This document shows, one piece after another, positions 17,923-29,055 of a stretch of DNA of 64,000 bases. This stretch comes from Rivibacter subsaxonicus (GTDB lineage Bacteria; Pseudomonadota; Gammaproteobacteria; Burkholderiales; Burkholderiaceae_C). Position 1 is the first letter of the stretch. Each line of letters starts with the position of its first letter. A program made the position numbers and the translations under genes. Where the stretch lies: assembly GCF_004217215.1 (NCBI RefSeq), contig NZ_SHKP01000007.1, positions 434,001 to 498,000 of the forward strand, given 5' to 3'. Under the pieces are notes generated by a model. That model searched no databases. It saw nothing but the letters and a program-made list of their open reading frames with translations, and was not told where the DNA came from.

Positions 17923-18093
17923 TTACTTCAGCTTCACTTCCTTGTAGGCGACATGCTTGCGCGCCTTGGGATCGAACTTGCTGAATTCGAGCTTTTCGGG
18001 CGTCGTCTTCTTGTTCTTGGTAGTGGTGTAGAAGTGACCGGTGCCGGCAGTGGATTCCAGCTTGATCTTTTCGCGTCCGCCTTTGGTGGCCAT
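17923..18093 (-). CDS. rpmG: 50S ribosomal protein L33
   Basis: 56 residues from ATG 18093. Translation of the minus strand gives [19 protein letters not shown], then [10 protein letters not shown], and ends [10 protein letters not shown], which is standard proteobacterial L33 of the Cys-free (zinc-independent) type. It follows rpmB by 30 bp in the usual rpmB-rpmG operon and ends at a clear terminator. Confidence 0.98.
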   Translation of the reverse strand: MATKGGREKIKLESTAGTGHFYTTTKNKKTTPEKLEFSKFDPKARKHVAYKEVKLK

Positions 18094-18123
18094 GGTGTGC
18101 TCCTTGTCAGGTGGTGCGGTTGA

Positions 18124-18357
18124 TCAAAGCTCGCCGCTGGCGCGCAGATCGGCAACCACGACATCGATGCCGCGCTTGTCGATCAGGCGCAGCGCGGCGT
18201 TGGAAACGCGCAGCCGAACCCAGCGGTTCTCGGTTTCGAGCCAGAAGCGGCGGTACTGCAGATTCGGCAGGAAGCGACGCTTGGTTCGGTTGTTGGCGTG
18301 GGAAACCTTGTTCCCCACCATCGGGCCCTTGCCCGTGACTTGACAGACGCGCGCCAT
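18124..18357 (-). CDS. rpmB: 50S ribosomal protein L28
   Basis: 77 residues from ATG 18357, beginning [20 protein letters not shown] and containing [15 protein letters not shown], diagnostic of L28. The upstream in-frame extension lacks family similarity and is rejected. First gene of rpmB-rpmG, with a TATAAT about 170 bp upstream. Confidence 0.98.
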   Translation of the reverse strand: MARVCQVTGKGPMVGNKVSHANNRTKRRFLPNLQYRRFWLETENRWVRLRVSNAALRLIDKRGIDVVVADLRASGEL

Positions 18358-18530
18358 GACGCTTCTCCGGTGCAATCTCGTTGAGACTTGGCGGGCAGAG
18401 CAGGAAGGGTCTCGTCTTGCATGACCCCACCTGGATAGCCGCCCTTCGACGATCCGGCCCGAGCTCAACCTCGAACCGCATCAGCTAGCCGAGCGGGCCA
18501 GATGACCCGCCAGCTTCGGCAAAGACCGCG

Positions 18531-18536
18531 ATTATA
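18531..18536 (-). promoter_or_regulatory. -10 box for rpmB-rpmG
   Basis: ATTATA on the plus strand reads TATAAT on the minus strand, between the trxB stop and rpmB. There is no strong -35 at the expected distance (TAGGCA). It predicts a leader of about 165 nt. Confidence 0.55.
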
Positions 18537-18565
18537 GCGGGTTTACCGCAGGCTGCCTACCAGGC

Positions 18566-20438
<1,873 letters not shown>

Positions 20439-20516
20439 GTGCCGCGGCCCGGCGCCGCGGCGGGCCCGCAACGCCCGGACACTTGATGCAGTGGCGCATC
20501 GGCCACAATCCGGTGC

Positions 20517-22862
20517 ATGAGTTTTCCCCTCGGATCCCTGAGCTCCGACGGCGCGGCGGCATCCTCGCGCAACGGTGGTGCAGCGGTCGGCGCCGATGCA
20601 GGTTGGCGTCTCAAGCTGGGTGTCGTGGCCGGTGGTCTGCTGTGGCTGCTGGCGGCGATCGCGCTGCTTTCGCACAGTCCGGTCGATGCCGCCTGGTCGA
20701 CGTCGGGCGACGGCAGCGCGCTGGTTTACAACCGCATCGGCGTGCTCGGTGCATGGCTGTCCGACCTCGGCTTCTTCCTGTTCGGTCGTTCGGTCTGGTG
20801 GCTGCTGCTCGCCGGTGGCAGCGTATGGCTGTCGGCGCTGGCCCGGCTGCTGCGGCGTGACGCGCCTGCGGCGCTTGGCGGCGCCGCCTCGCGCCCGCCC
20901 GGCCTGATGTGGGCGGGCCTGGCGCTGCTGCTGGCCGCGAGTTGTGCCCTCGAGTGGACCCGTCTCTATGGCGGCGAGGCCGTGCTGCCCGGCGGCACCG
21001 CCGGTGGCGTGCTCGGCAGCGTGCTTGGCGGGTTCAGCCAACGCGCGCTTGGCTTCCTCGGCTCCGGCCTGCTGTGGATCGCGGTGCTGGTGGTCGCATT
21101 GCCGCTGGCGCTGCGTTTTTCGTGGTTTTCGGCGGCGGAGCGCCTGGGCGCCGCGCTCGAAGGATGGCGCGAGCAGCGCGAGCGACGCATCGAGCGCGCC
21201 GAGGATGCGCGTCTGGGCGAGCAGGCGCTGCGCGAGCGTGAGCAGGTGGCCGACGTCGAGCGCGAGCACTTCGAGGACCACGAGCCGATCCTGATCGAAG
21301 CCCCGGTGATGCAGGTGCCGCGCAGCGAGCGCGTGGTGAAGGAGAAGCAGAAGCCGCTGTTCAGCGAACTCGCCGACACCAAGCTGCCACAGGTCGACCT
21401 GCTCGATGCCGCGCCCGGCCGCATGGAAACCGTGACGCCCGAGTCGCTCGAGATGACCAGCCGACTCATCGAGAAGAAGCTCAAGGACTTCGGCGTCGAG
21501 GTGCGCGTGGTGCTGGCCTCGCCGGGACCGGTGATCACGCGCTACGAGATCGAACCGGCCACCGGCGTCAAGGGCTCGCAGATCGTCGGCCTGGCCAAGG
21601 ACCTGGCGCGCTCGCTGAGCCTGGTGAGCATCCGCGTGGTCGAGACGATCCCCGGCAAGAACTTCATGGCGCTCGAACTGCCCAACGCCAAGCGGCAGAT
21701 GATCCGGCTCTCGGAGATCCTCGGCTCGCAGGCCTACAACGATGCCCACTCGATGCTGAGCATCGGCCTGGGCAAGGACATCGTCGGCGGCCCGGTGGTG
21801 GCCGACCTCGCCAAGATGCCGCACTGCCTGGTGGCCGGCACCACCGGCTCGGGCAAGTCGGTCGGCATCAACGCGACGATCCTCTCGCTGCTCTACAAGG
21901 CCGAGGCGCGCGACGTGCGCCTGATCCTGATCGATCCCAAGATGCTCGAGATGAGCGTCTACGAGGGCATCCCGCACCTGCTGTGCCCGGTCGTGACCGA
22001 CATGAAGCAGGCCGCCAGCGCGCTCAACTGGGGCGTCGGCGAGATGGAGCGGCGCTACAAGCTGATGAGCAAGCTCGGCGTTCGCAACCTCGCCGGCTAC
22101 AACAAGAAGATCGACGAGGCCACGGCGCGCGGCGAGCCGCTCGGCAACCCCTTCAGCCTGACGCCCGAGCAGCCCGAGCCGCTGGAGCGGCTGCCGCACA
22201 TCGTCATCGTTATCGACGAACTGGCCGACCTGATGATGGTGGTCGGCAAGAAGATCGAGGAGCTGATCGCCCGCCTGGCGCAGAAGGCGCGCGCCGCGGG
22301 CATCCACCTGATCCTGGCCACGCAACGGCCGAGCGTCGACGTGATCACCGGCCTGATCAAGGCCAACATTCCCACGCGCATCTCGTTCCAGGTCAGCAGC
22401 AAGATCGACAGCCGCACGATCCTCGACCAGATGGGCGCCGAGGCCCTGCTGGGCCAGGGCGACATGCTCTACATGCCCTCCGGCACCGGACTGCCGATCC
22501 GCGTGCACGGTGCCTTCGTGAGCGACGAGGAGGTGCATCGCGTCGTCGACTACCTCAAGAGCCAGGGCGAACCCAACTACATCGAGGGCATCCTCGAGGG
22601 TGGCATCGAGGGCGGCACCGAGGCCGAGGCCAACAACACCGGTGCTGGCGGCGATGGCGAGAGCGACCCGATGTACGACCAGGCGGTGGCGATCGTGCTG
22701 CAGAACAAGCGCGCCTCGATCTCGCTGGTGCAACGCCACCTGCGCATCGGCTACAACCGCGCCGCGCGGTTGCTGGAGCAGATGGAGAAGTCGGGAGTGG
22801 TGTCGGCGATGGCGAGCAATGGGAATCGGGAGATCATTGCGCCGAGAAGGCACGAGGAATGA
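20517..22862 (+). CDS. ftsK: DNA translocase FtsK
   Basis: 781 residues. There are four membrane helices in the first 200 residues, then a charged linker (about 200-290) with many Arg and Glu. The RecA-like motor has Walker [11 protein letters not shown] and Walker [19 protein letters not shown]-terminal gamma winged helix ([41 protein letters not shown]) reads KOPS sequences. It anchors at the septum and pumps chromosome ends for XerCD resolution. CACAAT at 20504-20509 lies just 7 nt before ATG. The stop overlaps the next small ORF by ATGA. Confidence 0.97.
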   Translation: MSFPLGSLSSDGAAASSRNGGAAVGADAGWRLKLGVVAGGLLWLLAAIALLSHSPVDAAWSTSGDGSALVYNRIGVLGAWLSDLGFFLFGRSVWWLLLAGGSVWLSALARLLRRDAPAALGGAASRPPGLMWAGLALLLAASCALEWTRLYGGEAVLPGGTAGGVLGSVLGGFSQRALGFLGSGLLWIAVLVVALPLALRFSWFSAAERLGAALEGWREQRERRIERAEDARLGEQALREREQVADVEREHFEDHEPILIEAPVMQVPRSERVVKEKQKPLFSELADTKLPQVDLLDAAPGRMETVTPESLEMTSRLIEKKLKDFGVEVRVVLASPGPVITRYEIEPATGVKGSQIVGLAKDLARSLSLVSIRVVETIPGKNFMALELPNAKRQMIRLSEILGSQAYNDAHSMLSIGLGKDIVGGPVVADLAKMPHCLVAGTTGSGKSVGINATILSLLYKAEARDVRLILIDPKMLEMSVYEGIPHLLCPVVTDMKQAASALNWGVGEMERRYKLMSKLGVRNLAGYNKKIDEATARGEPLGNPFSLTPEQPEPLERLPHIVIVIDELADLMMVVGKKIEELIARLAQKARAAGIHLILATQRPSVDVITGLIKANIPTRISFQVSSKIDSRTILDQMGAEALLGQGDMLYMPSGTGLPIRVHGAFVSDEEVHRVVDYLKSQGEPNYIEGILEGGIEGGTEAEANNTGAGGDGESDPMYDQAVAIVLQNKRASISLVQRHLRIGYNRAARLLEQMEKSGVVSAMASNGNREIIAPRRHEE

Positions 22863-23095
22863 CCTTTGGGACGCCGATACTCGCTCTCGTCAACAAGCTA
22901 GACCGCATGCGCAACGACTCTGCAGCGATCAGTGGCGACCGCCTCGATGCTTGGTATGACGGCGCGGCCGTATGTGTAATTGCGGTCGGGTCACACGGTG
23001 ATCCTATGGATCTCGCCGATCACGAAGTCGAGGCATTCATATTGAAGCTTCAACCATGCCTTCGGGAATCCAGGGGAGAGGATGCGTCCTTTTGA
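22859..23095 (+). CDS. Hypothetical 78-residue protein of foreign codon usage
   Basis: I do not recognise this protein. It starts on an ATG overlapping the ftsK stop (ATGA), so it could be translated by coupling. It begins [17 protein letters not shown] and is mixed in character, with one hydrophobic stretch ([10 protein letters not shown]) and no clear signal peptide. Codon use is unlike its neighbours: ATA, CTA, GTA, TTG, TCA, AGG and GGA occur within 78 codons, although the region is surrounded by very GC-rich genes. It sits between ftsK and lolA, which are normally adjacent. It may be acquired DNA or the 5' part of a broken gene that continues, frameshifted, in the next ORF. Confidence 0.5.
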   Translation: MTFGTPILALVNKLDRMRNDSAAISGDRLDAWYDGAAVCVIAVGSHGDPMDLADHEVEAFILKLQPCLRESRGEDASF

Positions 23096-23201
23096 CTACG
23101 CGTCCTCAGATCTCTGGTTTCACTGTGCTCGCTACCGTGAGTGGTCTAACCCGCCCTGTACGCGTGGGCGCAATGAGCGCACGATGAAGGTGAGGCGATG
23201 A
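23082..23201 (+). CDS. Hypothetical 39-residue ORF coupled to lolA
   Basis: I do not recognise this ORF. ATG 23082 follows a purine-rich GGGGAGAGG and overlaps the previous ORF by 14 bp in another frame. The TGA at 23199-23201 overlaps the lolA ATG (ATGA). The product starts [15 protein letters not shown], is rich in Trp, Cys and Arg and ends basic. Coupling at both ends argues for translation. The alternative is that it is the frameshifted 3' remnant of the 78-residue ORF. Only comparison with relatives can decide. Confidence 0.35.
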   Translation: MRPFDYASSDLWFHCARYREWSNPPCTRGRNERTMKVRR

Positions 23202-23881
23202 AGCTGAGCGGGGGTGCGTTGGTCGTTCGCGTGACGCGCAATCATCTTTGGTCGCGCATGTCGCGCTCACTGGTCGCAGCGGTTGTCGCGGTCGTGCTCG
23301 GCACCGCCCACGCGCACGCCCACGCCGACGCTCTCGACACCCTAAAGTCCTTTACCGCCGACGCCAAGACCGGCCGCGCCGCCTTCACCCAAACCGTCAC
23401 CTCGCCCGACGGCAAGAAGCAACGCAAGTCCAGCGGCAGCTTCGAGTTCTCGCGCCCCAACCGCTTTCGCTTTGCCTACGCGAAGCCCTACGAGCAGCTG
23501 ATCGTCGGCGATGGCGAGAAGGTCTGGCTGTTCGATACCGAACTGAACCAGGTCACCGTGCGGCCCTTCTCGCAGGCGCTCGGCGCGACGCCGGCAGCGC
23601 TGCTGGCCGGCAGCGCCATCGAACGTGATTTCACGCTGCGCGCGCTGCCCGACGAGGGCGGCCTGCAATGGGCCGAGGCGAGCCCGAAGCTCAAGGACAG
23701 CGGCATCCAGACGCTCAAGATCGGCTTTCGGGCCGGCGGCGCGCTGGCGGCCATCGAGATCCTCGACGGCTTCGGCCAGCGCTCGCGCATCGACTTCTCG
23801 GCGGTCGAGAACAATCCGGCGCTGGCCGCCGATCGCTTTCAGTTCAAGCCGCCGGCCGGCGCCGACGTGCTGAGCCAGTGA
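23198..23881 (+). CDS. lolA: Outer-membrane lipoprotein carrier protein LolA
   Basis: 227 residues from ATG 23198; ATG 23258 (residue 21) gives a more typical signal peptide, MSRSLVAAVVAVVLGTAHAHA. The mature part has LolA features: FTADAKTGRAAFTQTV, KSSGSFEFSRPNRFRFAYAKPYEQLIVGDGEKVWLFDTELNQVTV. LolA ferries lipoproteins through the periplasm from LolCDE to LolB. The 20 extra N-terminal residues arise from the compositionally odd DNA upstream, so the ancestral start may be 23258. rarA follows 10 bp later. Confidence 0.93.
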   Translation: MKLSGGALVVRVTRNHLWSRMSRSLVAAVVAVVLGTAHAHAHADALDTLKSFTADAKTGRAAFTQTVTSPDGKKQRKSSGSFEFSRPNRFRFAYAKPYEQLIVGDGEKVWLFDTELNQVTVRPFSQALGATPAALLAGSAIERDFTLRALPDEGGLQWAEASPKLKDSGIQTLKIGFRAGGALAAIEILDGFGQRSRIDFSAVENNPALAADRFQFKPPAGADVLSQ

Positions 23882-23891
23882 TGAGGCCGTC

Positions 23892-25247
23892 GTGAGCCAG
23901 CTCGAGTTGGGTGCCATCGGCGAGACAGGCTCGACCGCCGGCACGACAACGCCCGCCGTCGACCCCGACGCGCCGCTGGCCGAGCGCCTGCGCCCGCGCC
24001 GCATCGAGGAGGTGATCGGCCAGAAGCAACTGCTCGGCGAGGGCAAGCCGCTGGCTGTTGCCTTTGCCTCGGGCCGTCCGCATTCGATGATCCTGTGGGG
24101 CCCGCCCGGCACCGGCAAGACCACGCTGGCGCGGCTGATGGCCGATGGTTTCGACGCGCGCTTCATCGCGATCTCGGCGGTGCTCGGTGGCGTCAAGGAG
24201 ATCCGCGAGGCGGTCGAGCAGGCCCAGGTGGCGCGCGCGATGGGGCGGCGCGCGATCGTCTTCGTCGACGAGGTGCACCGCTTCAACAAGGCGCAGCAGG
24301 ATGCCTTCCTGCCGCATGTCGAGAGCGGGCTGTTCAGCTTCATCGGCGCCACCACCGAGAACCCGAGCTTCGAGGTCAACGCTGCGCTGCTGTCGCGCGC
24401 CACGGTGCATGTGCTGCAGCCGCTGACCGAGGTCGACCTGCAGGAACTGCTGGAACGCGGGCGCGCGCTGCTCGGGGCGCCACCGCTGAGCGCCGCCGCC
24501 AGCGCGCGGCTGATCGGCTATGCCGACGGCGATGCGCGCCGCCTGCTCAACAGCTTCGAGAACGTGGCGCGGATGGCGGGCTCGGTCGCCGAGATCGACG
24601 AAGCCCTGCTCGAACGCTCGCTCGGCGAGCAGCTGCGCCGCTACGACAAGGGTGGCGACCAGTTCTACGACAGCATCTCGGCGCTGCACAAGAGCGTGCG
24701 CGGCTCCGACCCCGACGCCGCGCTCTACTGGTTCGCGCGCATGCTCGACGGCGGGGCCGATCCACGCTACATCGGCCGTCGCCTGCTGCGCATGGCGAGC
24801 GAGGACATCGGCCTGGCCGATCCGCGCGCGCTCACCCTCACGCTCGAGGCGGTGCAGGTCTACGAGCGGCTCGGCTCGCCCGAAGGCGAGCTGACGCTGG
24901 CGCAGGCGCTGGTCTACCTGGCGGTCGCGCCCAAGAGCAATGCGGTCTATGGCGCCTACAAGGCGGCGCGCGCCTTCGTCCAGCAGGACGGCTCGCGCCC
25001 GGTGCCACTGCATCTGCGCAACGCCCCGACCAAGCTGATGAAGTCGCTCGACTACGGTCGCGACTACCGCTACGCGCACGACGAGGACGGCGCCTTCGCC
25101 GCCGGCGAGCGCTACCTGCCCGACGGCATCGACCCGGCGCCGTTCTACGAGCCGCAGCCGCGCGGCCTGGAGATCAAGATCGGCGACAAGCTCGGCCAGC
25201 TGCGCGAGGCCAACCGCCGCGCGCGCGCGAAAGGCAATCCCGACTGA
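23892..25247 (+). CDS. rarA: Replication-associated recombination ATPase RarA (MgsA)
   Basis: 451 residues from GTG 23892. AAA+ motor with Walker A WGPPGTGKTTLARL, Walker B VFVDEVHRFNKAQQD and sensor GATTENPSFEVNAALLSR. The C-terminal tetramerisation region includes GSDPDAALYWFARMLDGGADPRYIGRRL and KSNAVYGAYKAA. RarA acts at stalled forks and binds SSB. Length is standard. It shares the ftsK-lolA-rarA order found across the class. Confidence 0.97.
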   Translation: MSQLELGAIGETGSTAGTTTPAVDPDAPLAERLRPRRIEEVIGQKQLLGEGKPLAVAFASGRPHSMILWGPPGTGKTTLARLMADGFDARFIAISAVLGGVKEIREAVEQAQVARAMGRRAIVFVDEVHRFNKAQQDAFLPHVESGLFSFIGATTENPSFEVNAALLSRATVHVLQPLTEVDLQELLERGRALLGAPPLSAAASARLIGYADGDARRLLNSFENVARMAGSVAEIDEALLERSLGEQLRRYDKGGDQFYDSISALHKSVRGSDPDAALYWFARMLDGGADPRYIGRRLLRMASEDIGLADPRALTLTLEAVQVYERLGSPEGELTLAQALVYLAVAPKSNAVYGAYKAARAFVQQDGSRPVPLHLRNAPTKLMKSLDYGRDYRYAHDEDGAFAAGERYLPDGIDPAPFYEPQPRGLEIKIGDKLGQLREANRRARAKGNPD

Positions 25248-25276
25248 GCACGCGGCGCACCGCGGTTTACCCGCCC

Positions 25277-25303
25277 TTGAGTGGTGCGTGCGGTGTCTAG
25301 AAT
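25277..25303 (+). promoter_or_regulatory. Possible promoter for the liv operon
   Basis: TTGAGT (25277-25282) and TAGAAT (25298-25303) are spaced 15 bp, short of optimal. The self-complementary GC run at 25316-25331 follows. The rest of the 188-bp gap before livH has no ORF I would support. Confidence 0.35.
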
Positions 25304-25435
25304 CCGCGGCAGCAGGGGCCCCGGGGGCCCGATTCGCCGAGCATGGCGGAGATCTTGCTAACGATGCAGTGCCTGCGCGCTCGTCGTGTCGCCACCGTTG
25401 CGGCGCCGCGCGCGTGATGGCAGGAGAACCCTCTG

Positions 25436-26359
25436 ATGGACACCTTCATTCAACAGATCATCAACGGCCTGGTGCTCGGCAGCATGTATGCGCTGGTCGC
25501 CCTGGGCTACACGATGGTCTACGGCATCATCAACCTCATCAACTTCGCCCACGGCGAGGTGCTGATGGTCGGTGCGCTCACCAGCTGGACCGTGGTCACG
25601 CTGCTGGCCGGTGTCGGCCTGCCCGGCTGGCTGCTGCTGCTGATCTCGCTGATCGCGGCGATCGTGGTCTGCGCGGCGCTCAACTACTCGATCGAGAAAA
25701 TAGCCTACCGGCCGCTACGCAACGCGCCGCGGCTGGCACCGCTGATCACCGCGATGGGCATGAGCCTGCTGCTGCAGACGCTGGCGATGATCATCTGGAA
25801 GCCGAACTACAAGTCCTTCCCGACCCTGCTGCCCAACGAGGTCTACGACGTTGGCGGCGCGGTCATCACCTTCACCCAGATCGTCATCCTCGTCACCACG
25901 GTCATCGTGCTCGGCGGCCTGATGTGGCTGGTCAACAAGACCAAGCTCGGCCGCGCGATGCGCGCCACCGCCGAGAACCCGAAGGTGGCCGCGTTGATGG
26001 GCGTCAGGCCCGACATGGTGATCTCGGCCACCTTCATCATCGGCGCCGCGCTGGCCGCGCTGGCCGGCGTGATGTGGGCCAGCAACTACGGCTCGGTGCA
26101 GCACACCATGGGTTTCCTGCCCGGTCTCAAGGCCTTTACCGCGGCGGTGTTCGGCGGCATCGGCAACCTGCCCGGCGCGATGGTCGGCGGCGTGCTGCTC
26201 GGGTTGATCGAAAGTCTTGGTGCCGGCTACATCGGCGTACTCACCGGCGGCGTGCTCGGCAGCCACTACCAGGACATCTTCGCCTTCATCGTGCTGATTC
26301 TCGTGCTCACGCTGCGACCGCAGGGTCTGCTTGGCGAGCGCGTGGCGGACCGGGCCTGA
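25436..26359 (+). CDS. livH: Branched-chain amino-acid ABC transporter permease LivH
   Basis: 307 residues, about eight membrane helices, beginning FIQQIINGLVLGSMYALVALGYTMVYGIINLINFAHGE, the LivH signature. It also has AVFGGIGNLPGAMVGGVLLGL, the EAA-like loop region. It forms the inner-membrane channel with LivM for leucine, isoleucine, valine or related substrates. GGAG precedes ATG 25436. First of four genes; no periplasmic binding-protein gene is next to it. Confidence 0.96.
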   Translation: MDTFIQQIINGLVLGSMYALVALGYTMVYGIINLINFAHGEVLMVGALTSWTVVTLLAGVGLPGWLLLLISLIAAIVVCAALNYSIEKIAYRPLRNAPRLAPLITAMGMSLLLQTLAMIIWKPNYKSFPTLLPNEVYDVGGAVITFTQIVILVTTVIVLGGLMWLVNKTKLGRAMRATAENPKVAALMGVRPDMVISATFIIGAALAALAGVMWASNYGSVQHTMGFLPGLKAFTAAVFGGIGNLPGAMVGGVLLGLIESLGAGYIGVLTGGVLGSHYQDIFAFIVLILVLTLRPQGLLGERVADRA

Positions 26360-26367
26360 GGGAGCAC

Positions 26368-27489
26368 ATGATGATGAAGAACAACAAGCTCGTCGTGTTC
26401 CTGATTGCCGGTGCGCTGCTGCTGCTGACGCCGCTGATCGCGCAGTACTTCGGCAACGCCTGGGTGCGCATCATCGACATCGCGCTGCTCTACGTGCTGC
26501 TGGCGCTCGGCCTCAACATCGTGGTCGGCTATGCCGGCCTGCTCGACCTCGGCTACGTCGCCTTCTACGCGGTCGGTGCCTATTTCTTCGGGCTGCTCGC
26601 CAGCCCGCACCTCAGCGAGCACTTCCCGGCGATCGGCGCCATGTTCCCGGGCGGACTGCACTCCCCGTTGTGGCTCGTCATTCCGCTGGCGGCGCTGATT
26701 GCCGGCGGCTTCGGCGTCGTGCTCGGAGCGCCGGTGCTGCGACTGCGCGGCGACTACCTGGCGATCGTCACGCTCGGCTTCGGCGAGATCATCCGCGTCT
26801 TCCTCAACAACCTCGACTCGCCGCTCAACATCACGAACGGGCCCAAGGGCATTTCGCAGATCGACTCGTTCAGGGTGTTCGGCATCGACCTCGGCAAGAA
26901 GCTTGACGTGTTCGGATTCGAACTGCCGCCGGTCACGCTCTACTACTACCTGTTCCTGTTTCTGGTGGTGTTCGCCGTGCTGCTGTGCTACCGGCTGGAG
27001 CGCTCGCGCATCGGCCGCGCCTGGATGGCGATGCGCGAGGACGAAATCGCCGCCAAGGCGATGGGCATCAACACCCGCAACATGAAGCTGCTCGCCTTCG
27101 GCATGGGCGCCACCTTCGGCGGCGTGGCCGGATCGATGTTCGCGAGCTTCCAGGGCTTCATCTCGCCCGAGTCCTTCTCGCTGCAGGAGTCGATCATGAT
27201 CGTGGCGATGGTGGTGCTCGGCGGCATCGGCCACATTCCGGGCGTGATCGTCGGTGCCTTGCTGCTGGCGGCGCTGCCCGAGGTTCTGCGCTACCTGGCC
27301 GGGCCGATGCAGGAGATGACCGGCGGCCGGCTCGACGCCGCGATCCTGCGCCAGCTGATGATCGCGCTGGCGATGATCATCATCATGCTGATGCGACCGC
27401 GTGGCATCTGGCCCTCGCCCGAGCACGGCAAGGTGGCGCCACCCGGCAACGGGGCGGGCAAGCAGGTCAAGGGGAGCCAGGCAGCATGA
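26368..27489 (+). CDS. livM: Branched-chain amino-acid ABC transporter permease LivM
   Basis: 373 residues from ATG 26368, 8 bp after livH, with GGGAG ahead. LivM features are LNIVVGYAGLLDLGYVAFYAVGAY, RLRGDYLAIVTLGFGEIIR and NITNGPKGI. A cytoplasmic C-terminal tail of about 30 polar residues ends the protein. It partners LivH. The stop overlaps livG by ATGA. Confidence 0.96.
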   Translation: MMMKNNKLVVFLIAGALLLLTPLIAQYFGNAWVRIIDIALLYVLLALGLNIVVGYAGLLDLGYVAFYAVGAYFFGLLASPHLSEHFPAIGAMFPGGLHSPLWLVIPLAALIAGGFGVVLGAPVLRLRGDYLAIVTLGFGEIIRVFLNNLDSPLNITNGPKGISQIDSFRVFGIDLGKKLDVFGFELPPVTLYYYLFLFLVVFAVLLCYRLERSRIGRAWMAMREDEIAAKAMGINTRNMKLLAFGMGATFGGVAGSMFASFQGFISPESFSLQESIMIVAMVVLGGIGHIPGVIVGALLLAALPEVLRYLAGPMQEMTGGRLDAAILRQLMIALAMIIIMLMRPRGIWPSPEHGKVAPPGNGAGKQVKGSQAA

Positions 27490-28271
27490 CCACGACCACC
27501 GATACCATCCTGCACGTGGCGCAGGTTTCCAAGCGCTTCGGCGGCCTGCAGGCGCTCAGCGACGTAGGCATCACGATCCATCGCGGCCAGGTCTACGGCC
27601 TGATCGGCCCCAACGGTGCCGGCAAGACCACCTTCTTCAACGTCATCACGGGTCTCTACACGCCCGATGCCGGCACCTTCGAGCTCGAGGGCCGCGCCTA
27701 CCGGCCGACCGCGGTGCACCAGGTGGCCAAGGCCGGCATCGCGCGCACCTTCCAGAACATCCGCCTGTTCTCCGACATGACCGCACTCGAGAACGTGCAG
27801 GTCGGCCGCCACATCCGTACCCACTCGGGCCTGGTCGGCGCGGTTTTTCGCACCGGCAGCTTCAAGGCCGAGGAGGCGGCGATCGAGCACCGCGCGCGCG
27901 AACTGCTCGAGTACGTCGGCATCGCCAGGTTCGCCGACTACAAGGCACGCACGCTCAGCTACGGCGACCAGCGCCGCCTCGAGATCGCGCGCGCCCTGGC
28001 CACCGATCCCAAGCTGATCGCGCTCGACGAGCCCGCCGCCGGCATGAACGCGACCGAGAAGGTGGTGCTGCGCGAGCTGATCGACCGGATCCGCAAGGAC
28101 GGCCGCACGATCCTGCTGATCGAGCACGACGTGAAGCTGGTGATGGGGCTGTGCGACCGGGTCACCGTGCTCGACTACGGCAAGCAGATTGCCGAGGGCA
28201 CGCCGGCCGACGTGCAGAAGAACGAGAAGGTGATCGAGGCCTATCTCGGCGCCAGCCACACGGCGCATTGA
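27486..28271 (+). CDS. livG: Branched-chain amino-acid ABC transporter ATPase LivG
   Basis: 261 residues. Walker A is GPNGAGKTTFFNVITG, the signature motif is the LivG variant LSYGDQRRLEIARAL, Walker B is LIALDEPAAGMN and the H-loop is LLIEHDVKLVMG. It hydrolyses ATP with LivF to power uptake. Translationally coupled to livM. Confidence 0.96.
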   Translation: MTTTTDTILHVAQVSKRFGGLQALSDVGITIHRGQVYGLIGPNGAGKTTFFNVITGLYTPDAGTFELEGRAYRPTAVHQVAKAGIARTFQNIRLFSDMTALENVQVGRHIRTHSGLVGAVFRTGSFKAEEAAIEHRARELLEYVGIARFADYKARTLSYGDQRRLEIARALATDPKLIALDEPAAGMNATEKVVLRELIDRIRKDGRTILLIEHDVKLVMGLCDRVTVLDYGKQIAEGTPADVQKNEKVIEAYLGASHTAH

Positions 28272-28295
28272 GCCGGATCGAGGAGCATCACCAAC

Positions 28296-29009
28296 ATGTC
28301 CGAAATCATGCTCAAGGTCACCGGCCTCAAGGTCGCCTACGGCGGCATCCAGGCCGTCAAGGGCGCAACGCTCGAGGTCCACGCGGGCGAGCTGGTCAGC
28401 CTGATCGGCGCCAACGGCGCCGGCAAGACCACCACGCTCAAGGCCATCACCGGTCTGCTCGAGCCCAAGGACGGCAGCATCGAGTACCTCGGCCGGTCGA
28501 TCAAGGGCCAGGGCGCCTGGGAACTGGTCAAACAGGGCCTGGTGATGGTGCCCGAGGGGCGCGGCACCTTCACCCGCATGACGATCACCGAGAACCTGCA
28601 GATGGGCGCGTTCACGCGCGACGACAAGGAAGTCGAAGCCGACATCGAGAAGGTGTTCGACATCTTTCCTCGCCTCAAGGAACGACGTCACCAGCTCGGC
28701 GGCACCATGAGCGGCGGCGAGCAGCAGATGCTGGCGATGGGCCGCGCGCTGATGGCCAGGCCCAAGGTGCTGCTGCTCGACGAGCCCTCGATGGGCCTGA
28801 GCCCGATCATGGTCGACAAGATCTTCGAGGTGGTCAACGACATCCACCAGCGCGGCACCACCGTGCTGCTGGTCGAGCAGAACGCCAGCCGCGCCCTTGG
28901 CCTCGCCAACCGCGGCTACGTGATGGAGTCGGGCGAGGTCACGATGGCCGGCGAGGCCAAGGCGCTGCTCAACGACCCCAAGGTGCGCGCGGCCTACCTC
29001 GGCGAGTGA
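28296..29009 (+). CDS. livF: Branched-chain amino-acid ABC transporter ATPase LivF
   Basis: 237 residues. Walker A GANGAGKTTTLKAITG, signature MSGGEQQMLAMGRALM, Walker B VLLLDEPSMGLSPIM, H-loop region LLVEQNASRALG (Gln-Asn in place of His, usual for LivF). Forms the ATPase heterodimer with LivG. 24 bp after livG. Confidence 0.96.
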   Translation: MSEIMLKVTGLKVAYGGIQAVKGATLEVHAGELVSLIGANGAGKTTTLKAITGLLEPKDGSIEYLGRSIKGQGAWELVKQGLVMVPEGRGTFTRMTITENLQMGAFTRDDKEVEADIEKVFDIFPRLKERRHQLGGTMSGGEQQMLAMGRALMARPKVLLLDEPSMGLSPIMVDKIFEVVNDIHQRGTTVLLVEQNASRALGLANRGYVMESGEVTMAGEAKALLNDPKVRAAYLGE

Positions 29010-29055
29010 GTTTCAGGAATCCCAGCCGAACGCGAGTTCAAGCCAGGAGAACGCC

